Made by a program: the position numbers and the translations under genes | Source: JBFLXR01 sp040757065 | GTDB lineage: Bacteria; Pseudomonadota; Gammaproteobacteria; Burkholderiales; Gallionellaceae | DNA: 29,341 bases | Reading direction: 5' to 3' | Assembly (NCBI GenBank): GCA_040757065.1 | Contig: JBFLXR010000023.1 | Span: forward strand, 1 to 29,341 | In this document: piece by piece, positions 24,246 through 29,341 of the stretch | Numbering within the stretch: the stretch's first letter is position 1 | Layout of the letters: the number at the start of each line of letters is the position of its first letter | Notes under the pieces: generated by a model | What the model was told of the DNA's origin: nothing | The model's database searches: none | Seen by the model: the letters and a program-made list of their open reading frames with translations, nothing else

Positions 24246-24344
24246 TTAAACCGCCGTATTTTTGTCATTCTTGCTTCCGGTAAGCTGAGCGAGATTGCCG
24301 ACTGCAATTTCGTTGTCAGCGAAAGACGCTCAGGAGGCAGTTGA

Positions 24345-25547
24345 ATGCTAAAGACCGGAAACTATTTCGGCGGATTATTTGTCCCGTTTTTACTGATCGG
24401 CGCAGGGGCGGTCGGGGCGGTGCTTTGGGTCGGCGATTTTTCTGCGGCGGCGCTGACGGCGGCGCTGGTGCTGGGTGCGGGTTCTGCGGCGCTGGGCGTC
24501 TGGGCCGCCAGCCGCGCTTCGGCGCTGCTCGCCAGCGTACAGGCCGCCGCCCGGCAGGATGCCGAGCAAATGACTGCGCACCATGAAGCGCAGTGCAAGC
24601 AATGCGTCAACGGGCTGGACAGCCTGTGCGTGAAAGTACTGCCGGTCTGGAGCGGGCAGATCGAAATGGCGCGCAATCACACCGAAGAATCCGCAATCTC
24701 CCTGACCAACCGTTTTGTGACCCTGTCGCAAGGGCTGGAGCATGCGATCGACCTCTCGCAGGGCAGCGGGAAGGGTTCGGGTTCCGGTCTGGTCGAGTTG
24801 CTCAACGCCGGGCATACGGATCTGAACGGCGTAGTCGCCTCCATGCGCACCGCGCTTAACGGCAAGCAAGATCTCTTGCAGGAAGTGCATGCCCTTTCCC
24901 GCCTCACCGGCAATTTGCAGGCAATGGCGAAGAACGTCGGCGATATTGCCGAGCAAACTAATTTGCTGGCGCTGAATGCAGCCATCGAAGCCGCCCGTGC
25001 GGGCGAGGTCGGACGCGGATTCGCAGTGGTGGCCGACGAAGTACGCAAGCTTTCCACACTCTCGGCGGATACCGGTAAAAAGATCGCGGCAACAGTCGAT
25101 ACCGTCAACAAGGCCATTGCAGCCACGCTGAACGCCTCGCAGGAATACACCCGGCAGGACACGCAAATGGTGGCCGACTCCGAGCAGGTGATCGAGAAAG
25201 TGCTGAACAGTTTCGAGCACGCCGCTAAGGAGTTGGATCATTCCACCGAGATCATGCGCGCGGAGAGCAATGTTATCCGCAACGAAATTTCCGAAGTCCT
25301 GGTGGCGCTGCAATTTCAGGATCGTGTCAGCCAGATTCTCTGTCATGTACGCGACGATCAAATCAAGCTGGAGCGCCGCTTGTGCGATTACCTGAAGTCG
25401 GGCGCGCCCATGCCGCTGGACGTCAACGACTGGCTGAACGAGTTGGCGAAAACCTACACCATGCCAGAGCAGCATGCATTCCACCAGAGCGGAAATGCGC
25501 AGGCAGCCGCAGCACAGAATACATCAACCGAAATCACATTTTTCTAA
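24345..25547 (+). CDS. Short methyl-accepting chemotaxis protein without a large sensor domain
   Basis: A 400-aa chemoreceptor-like protein and first gene of the chemosensory cluster. Two hydrophobic segments at about 7-28 and 33-52 are separated by only a few residues, so there is no periplasmic ligand domain; input must be cytoplasmic or in the membrane. The highly conserved signalling tip is intact (AEQTNLLALNAAIEAARAG, then GFAVVADEVRKLS; about residues 203-235). After the return helix comes VALQFQDRVSQILCHVRDDQ and a flexible tail ending TEITFF, which lacks the Trp of the classical CheR tether. AGGAGG stands seven bases before ATG. The upstream gap holds the palindromic site cluster. Confidence 0.92.
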   Translation: MLKTGNYFGGLFVPFLLIGAGAVGAVLWVGDFSAAALTAALVLGAGSAALGVWAASRASALLASVQAAARQDAEQMTAHHEAQCKQCVNGLDSLCVKVLPVWSGQIEMARNHTEESAISLTNRFVTLSQGLEHAIDLSQGSGKGSGSGLVELLNAGHTDLNGVVASMRTALNGKQDLLQEVHALSRLTGNLQAMAKNVGDIAEQTNLLALNAAIEAARAGEVGRGFAVVADEVRKLSTLSADTGKKIAATVDTVNKAIAATLNASQEYTRQDTQMVADSEQVIEKVLNSFEHAAKELDHSTEIMRAESNVIRNEISEVLVALQFQDRVSQILCHVRDDQIKLERRLCDYLKSGAPMPLDVNDWLNELAKTYTMPEQHAFHQSGNAQAAAAQNTSTEITFF

Positions 25548-25565
25548 CAAGGGGAGAAGTAAAAC

Positions 25566-25931
25566 ATGGCAAAGACCATCATGATCGTTGACGATTCCGC
25601 ATCCTTGCGACAAGTCGTCGCCATCGCGCTGAAAGGCGCGGGCTACGACGTGATCGAGGCCTGCGACGGCAAAGACGCGCTGGCCAAACTCAAGGGCAAA
25701 ATCCACCTGATCGTCAGCGACGTCAACATGCCCAATATGGACGGCATTACCTTCGTCAAGCAACTGAAAATGCTGCCCGAATACAAATTTACACCGGTCA
25801 TCATGCTCACCACCGAAGCGGGCGACAACATGAAACAGGCCGGTCAGGCCGCCGGCGCCAAGGCGTGGGTGGTGAAGCCCTTCCAGCCCGCGCAGTTGTT
25901 CACGGCTGTATCCAAACTGATTTTGCCTTAA
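25566..25931 (+). CDS. cheY: CheY-like single-domain response regulator
   Basis: A 121-aa receiver domain that would be phosphorylated by the CheA encoded two genes downstream. Visible are the acidic pair Asp9-Asp10, phospho-acceptor Asp52 in SDVNMPNMDG, the switch Thr in IMLTTE and the conserved Lys in VVKPF. There is no output domain, so it acts by protein contact, as flagellar, pilus or signalling output. AGGGGAGAAG precedes the ATG, 18 bases after the MCP stop. It belongs to the chemosensory CheY family rather than to transcriptional regulators. Confidence 0.93.
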   Translation: MAKTIMIVDDSASLRQVVAIALKGAGYDVIEACDGKDALAKLKGKIHLIVSDVNMPNMDGITFVKQLKMLPEYKFTPVIMLTTEAGDNMKQAGQAAGAKAWVVKPFQPAQLFTAVSKLILP

Positions 25932-25987
25932 ACCGAAACTGAAAACCGAAGCCTGATCGAACGACAAAAACATACAGGGAGAAGATC

Positions 25988-26308
25988 ATGCAAGACACGA
26001 CCGAACAGAATGCAAAAGTGCATCTCGCTATCGAAGGCGAAGTGACGATTTATCGCGCAATAGAGTTGAAGGAACAAATTCTGGCTGCTGTCGCCGGAGC
26101 CGGGGAAGTTGAAATCGATCTTTCGCGCGTCACCGAAATGGATTCCTCCGGCCTGCAAATCATGGTGGCCGCCAAGCTGGAATCCATCCTGCGCGGCCAC
26201 CGCCTGAGCTTTAGCGGTCATACGCAGGCCGTACAGCAAGTCATCGATCTGTGCGAACTGGGCGGCTTCTTCGGCGACCCGGTCGTGATTTCCCCCAACC
26301 TTCACTGA
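25988..26308 (+). CDS. STAS-domain protein (anti-anti-sigma factor-like)
   Basis: A 106-aa STAS domain protein of the SpoIIAA/RsbV type. It opens with a strand HLAIEGEVTIYRAIELKEQI, and the regulatory serine region reads VTEMDSSGLQIMVAAK, with a Ser at the position normally phosphorylated by a partner kinase. There is no transmembrane part. It lies between cheY and cheA in one operon, with GGGAGAAG before the ATG and the cheA start nine bases after its stop. Similar small STAS proteins occur in environmental chemosensory operons, but their role there is poorly defined. No RsbW-like kinase is visible in the window, so CheA or a distant kinase would be the partner. Confidence 0.9.
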   Translation: MQDTTEQNAKVHLAIEGEVTIYRAIELKEQILAAVAGAGEVEIDLSRVTEMDSSGLQIMVAAKLESILRGHRLSFSGHTQAVQQVIDLCELGGFFGDPVVISPNLH

Positions 26309-26317
26309 GGAACCGAC

Positions 26318-28492
26318 ATGAATCTGGACGATGCGCTGCATACCTTCGTCGTCGAAGCGCGCGAACTGCTGGAACAAATGGAAGAAGCGCTGCTCGACAT
26401 CGAGCGCGGGCAGGAAAACGATGACACCATCAATGCCATTTTCCGTGCGGCTCACACCATCAAAGGTTCTGCCGGGTTGTTCGGGCTGGATCACATCGTC
26501 GGCTTCACCCACGTTGCCGAAAACGTGCTGGATAAAATCCGAGGCGGCAAGCTGAGTTTCAATATTCCGCTGCTGACTTTGATGCTCAGCGTCTGCGACC
26601 ATCTCAACACCTTGATGGAACACGTCGCGGCGGGTACCGAGCCGGGCGAAGACGACCACGTACAAAGCCGCGCGCTCTCCGAGCAGCTGCAAGGCTTTCT
26701 CGACGGCCAGACGCATGCGCCCGCTACGGCGAGCATGCCTGCCGAAAAGACCCCGCAAGTCGAAAGCGAAGGCGGCGGCGAAGTCGGCACCGACTACTGG
26801 CATATTTCCCTGCGCTTCGGCCCCGACCTGCTGCGCAGCGGGATGGATCCCCTCTCCTTCATCCGCTACCTCGCTACGCTGGGCCGCATCGTCAGCCTCT
26901 ACACCATCGTGGATGCGATTCCCCGCCTAAGTGAGCTTGACCCGGAAACCTGCTATCTCGGTTTTGAAATCGCATTCGAAAGCGAGGCCGACAAGTCCGC
27001 CATCGAAGGCGTTTTCGATTTCGTGCGCGAAGACAGCCAGATTCGCATTCTGCCGCCGCACAGCAAAATCACCGAATACGTCGGCCTGATTGCCGCCCTG
27101 CCGGAAGACGAAATGCGGCTCGGCGACATTCTGGTCAAATGCGGCACACTCACCCCTGCTGAGCTGGATCAGGCCCTGCAGATTCAGTCCAGTGGCGGTA
27201 AAGAACAACTCCGTCCGATCGGCGAGGTGCTGGTCGAACAAAGCATGGTACAAGCCCCGGTGGTCGAAGCCGCGCTGGAAAAGCAAAAGCAGATCAAAGA
27301 AAGCAAAGGCGGCGAGAGCACCCTCATACGCGTTGATTCTTCCAAGCTCGATCAACTCATCAATCTGGTCGGCGAACTGATTATCGTTAACTCCAGCGCC
27401 AGCTTGATCGCTCAGCGTACCGGTCTCGGCGAATTGCAGGAAGTGACCTCCACCATGGCGCGCATGGTCGAAGAGGTACGCGACTCCGCCCTCTCGCTGC
27501 GCATGGTGCAAATCGGCGCCACTTTCAACCGCTTCCAGCGCGTCGTGCGCGATGTCAGCAAAGAACTCGGCAAGGACATCCGCCTAGAAATCAGCGGTGC
27601 GGAAACCGAGCTGGATAAAACCATCGTCGAAAAAATCGCCGACCCCCTCACCCATCTGGTGCGTAACTCGATGGATCACGGCATTGAACCCGCCGAAGTG
27701 CGCACCGGGCGCGGCAAGCCCGAATACGGCACGCTCAAGCTGAATGCCTACCACGATTCCGGCAGCATCGTGATCGAAGTCAGCGACGACGGCGGTGGTC
27801 TCAACCGCGACAAAATTCTTGCCAAGGCCGTTGAGCGCGGGCTGGTTTCCCCGGATGCCGTGCTGAGCGATACGGAAATCTACAACCTCATTTTCGAGGC
27901 CGGTTTCTCCACTGCCGACAAAATCAGCAACCTTTCCGGCCGCGGCGTCGGCATGGACGTCGTGCGCCGCAATATTCAGGCGCTGCGCGGTACCATCGAA
28001 CTCCACAGCGAAGCGGGTTACGGCTCCACCACTCGCATTCGCCTGCCGCTCACGCTGGCGATCATCGATGGCTTCCTTGTCGGCGTCGGCGATGCCAGCT
28101 ATGTCGTCCCGCTCGACATGGTGGTCGAATGCATCGAACTCACCCGCGAGGCCCGTCAGGCCGCGGGCGACAGCGAGCGCGGCTACCTCAACCTGCGCGG
28201 CGAAGTGCTGCCCTACCTGCGCCTGCGCGAGCAATTCGAAGTCGATGGCCGGCAATCTGTCCGCGAAAACGTGGTGGTGGTGCAATACGCCGGCAACCGC
28301 GCCGGGCTGGTCGTGGACGAACTGTTGGGCGAATTCCAGACCGTGATTAAACCGCTCGGCAAGATGTTTGGCGGCGTGCGCGGCATCGGCGGCTTTACCA
28401 TCCTCGGCAGCGGCGAAGTCGCCCTGATTCTCGATGTGCCTCGCCTTATGCAGCAGGCCGGGTCGAGCGAGCAGCAGGCGTATGCGAATTAA
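26318..28492 (+). CDS. cheA: Chemosensory histidine kinase CheA with embedded MshEN-like segment
   Basis: The central kinase of the chemosensory array, phosphorylating CheY. The 724-aa protein has an Hpt (P1) domain with His46 in FRAAHTIKGSAG. A region of about 155-260 (YWHISLRFGPDLL ... VFDFVRED) is found in other environmental CheAs in place of a classical P2. A segment at 267-323 has two 24-residue motifs (RLGDILVKCG..., PIGEVLVEQS..., each closing in ALxxQ or ALxKQ) like the N-terminal domain of MshE/GspE ATPases. P3 dimerisation follows (VDSSKLDQLINLVGELIIV), then P4 ATPase (VRNSMDHGIEPAEV, SDDGGGL, GRGVGMDVVRRNI) and P5 CheW-like to the end. GAGGAA precedes the ATG. Catalytic features are complete. 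Confidence 0.95.
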   Translation: MNLDDALHTFVVEARELLEQMEEALLDIERGQENDDTINAIFRAAHTIKGSAGLFGLDHIVGFTHVAENVLDKIRGGKLSFNIPLLTLMLSVCDHLNTLMEHVAAGTEPGEDDHVQSRALSEQLQGFLDGQTHAPATASMPAEKTPQVESEGGGEVGTDYWHISLRFGPDLLRSGMDPLSFIRYLATLGRIVSLYTIVDAIPRLSELDPETCYLGFEIAFESEADKSAIEGVFDFVREDSQIRILPPHSKITEYVGLIAALPEDEMRLGDILVKCGTLTPAELDQALQIQSSGGKEQLRPIGEVLVEQSMVQAPVVEAALEKQKQIKESKGGESTLIRVDSSKLDQLINLVGELIIVNSSASLIAQRTGLGELQEVTSTMARMVEEVRDSALSLRMVQIGATFNRFQRVVRDVSKELGKDIRLEISGAETELDKTIVEKIADPLTHLVRNSMDHGIEPAEVRTGRGKPEYGTLKLNAYHDSGSIVIEVSDDGGGLNRDKILAKAVERGLVSPDAVLSDTEIYNLIFEAGFSTADKISNLSGRGVGMDVVRRNIQALRGTIELHSEAGYGSTTRIRLPLTLAIIDGFLVGVGDASYVVPLDMVVECIELTREARQAAGDSERGYLNLRGEVLPYLRLREQFEVDGRQSVRENVVVVQYAGNRAGLVVDELLGEFQTVIKPLGKMFGGVRGIGGFTILGSGEVALILDVPRLMQQAGSSEQQAYAN

Positions 28493-28535
28493 TGAGACGG
28501 GCAAGTAAGACCCACGATAAGTAGAGGAAGTGTGA

Positions 28536-28549
28536 CCGTCTTCGGACGG
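28536..28549 (+). other. Small UUCG hairpin between cheA and the second MCP gene
   Basis: CCGTC (28536-28540) and GACGG (28545-28549) enclose a TTCG tetraloop, the very stable cUUCGg type. It lies in the 83-base gap between cheA and the next receptor gene. Only GTATTTG follows, so it is at best a weak terminator; it may instead stabilise the upstream mRNA end. Confidence 0.4.
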
Positions 28550-28575
28550 GTATTTGTAACTAATAGGGTTTATAA

Positions 28576-29341
28576 ATGTTATTCAATAATCTTCGCATTG
28601 GCACCCGTTTGGGTATGGCTTTTCTGACGCTGGTAATTTTGTTAACCACAGTGGCCGGTATCGGCATATCGCGGTTGTCGAATTTGAACGATGAAATCGA
28701 CAAGATGGTCAATGACCGTTTTCCGAAAACTGTTCTGGTCAACGAAATGATCGACTCAATTAATGTGATTGCACGCGCGATGCGCAACACCTTGCTAGTG
28801 CAGAAGGAGGAGGATATCGAGAAAGAACTCAATCGGATTTCGGAGCAACGCAAAATCATTGCCGATCATCTTGAGAAACTAGAAAACAATATCCACTCGG
28901 AAAAAGGCAAGGAGCACCTGAAGAAGTTGAAAGATGCCCGTGCGGTCTATGTGGTCAATCAAGAAAAGTTCATGGGACTGACCAAGGCCGGCAAGCGCGA
29001 AGAAGCACTGGATTTGCTGTTGACTACCGTGCGCAAAGAGCAAGCGGCTTATATTCAGGCAGCCGGGGAGTTGAATGAGTTTCAATCCGATTTGATGAAA
29101 GAATCCGGCAAAGAAGCATTGTCTGCCTATGAGTCTGCACGCACACTGATGTTTGGCGTTTCTATTGCTGCGATCATTCTGGCGGGAACACTCGGTTTCT
29201 GGATTACCCGCACAATTACTCGTCCGCTAAACGCAGCAGTCGATGTTGCGAATAAGCTGGCGGAGGGCGATCTGACCGTGCAGGTGGAAGTGAGCGGTAA
29301 AGACGAAACCGGCTTAATGCTTATGGCGATGAAGAACATGG
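28576..29341 (+). CDS. Methyl-accepting chemotaxis protein, N-terminal part (cut by window end)
   Basis: The frame is open from ATG 28576 to the last base, giving 255 codons. The N-terminus MLFNNLRIGTRLGMAFLTLVILLTTVAGIGI is a first membrane helix typical of 4HB-type receptors. Residues about 35-190 form a helical periplasmic domain that begins LSNLNDEIDKMVNDRFPKT, as in the four-helix-bundle MCP family. A second helix (LMFGVSIAAIILAGTLGFW) is followed by the HAMP start RTITRPLNAAVDVANKLAEGDLTVQV. The signalling domain lies outside the window. The ribosome site is poor (TAGGGTTTATAAATG). Sample lines of this gene have 24-27 GC of 60 against 39 of 60 in cheA, so its base composition differs clearly from its neighbours. 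Confidence 0.93.
   Translation, partial: MLFNNLRIGTRLGMAFLTLVILLTTVAGIGISRLSNLNDEIDKMVNDRFPKTVLVNEMIDSINVIARAMRNTLLVQKEEDIEKELNRISEQRKIIADHLEKLENNIHSEKGKEHLKKLKDARAVYVVNQEKFMGLTKAGKREEALDLLLTTVRKEQAAYIQAAGELNEFQSDLMKESGKEALSAYESARTLMFGVSIAAIILAGTLGFWITRTITRPLNAAVDVANKLAEGDLTVQVEVSGKDETGLMLMAMKNM

Noticed and set aside
24262..24304. TTGTCA and GCCGACTG as sigma70 or sigma28 promoter elements before the MCP gene
   Set aside because: No partner box at acceptable spacing was found: nothing like TATAAT 17 bases after TTGTCA, and no TAAA at the needed distance before GCCGACTG.
28494..28520. CACGATAA as a FliA-type -10 before the second MCP
   Set aside because: It matches the consensus at six of eight positions but has no convincing -35 box at the expected distance.

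Overview
The window comes from a Gram-negative bacterium, most likely a betaproteobacterium. It carries a Neisseria-type II-C CRISPR-Cas9 system, an outer-membrane beta-barrel exporter with periplasmic TPRs, NarL-type two-component genes and a proteobacterial chemosensory cluster. GC content is moderate to high. An affiliation with freshwater Nitrosomonadales/Gallionellaceae-like iron oxidisers is possible but is inferred only from the polysaccharide locus.

Region 1 (1-5400) is a compact, apparently complete type II-C CRISPR-Cas locus. An array of eight 37-bp repeats (the first degenerate) and seven 30-bp spacers is read on the + strand. It converges on a cas9-cas1-cas2 operon on the - strand. 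A tracrRNA with a recognisable sigma70-type promoter starts on the + strand just outside the cas9 start codon. Cas9 (1130 aa) resembles Neisseria Cas9 throughout and has all RuvC and HNH catalytic residues.

Region 2 (5401-14910) is a seven-gene + strand operon for an exported polysaccharide. In order it encodes a sugar-nucleotide epimerase, a membrane GT2 synthase, a PgaA-like TPR/beta-barrel exporter, a periplasmic CE4 deacetylase, a GH10-like hydrolase with an altered acid/base motif, a circularly permuted GTPase fused to a SIS domain, and a UDP-(N-acetyl)hexosamine 6-dehydrogenase. The set suggests synthesis of an acidic, possibly amino-uronate polymer that is deacetylated and trimmed in the periplasm. 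The GTPase-SIS fusion and the modified GH10 are the least conventional parts and the best candidates for something undescribed. A strong bidirectional terminator closes the operon.

Region 3 (14920-18596, - strand) holds a large DUF748/AsmA-like envelope protein with an OmpA-like C-terminus and a small XRE regulator. A divergent intergenic region with a 12-bp inverted repeat, probably an operator, follows.

Region 4 (18597-24151) is a soluble 1642-aa histidine kinase (ten PAS domains, one GAF) that overlaps its NarL-type response regulator by ATGA.

Region 5 (24152-29341) is a chemosensory cluster: a short MCP, CheY, a STAS protein, a CheA with an embedded MshEN-like segment, and a second MCP cut by the window end. 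The gap before it carries two near-identical 17-bp palindromic sites 66 bp apart plus a third palindrome. These are plausible binding sites for the adjacent response regulator, which would tie the kinase to the chemosensory operon.
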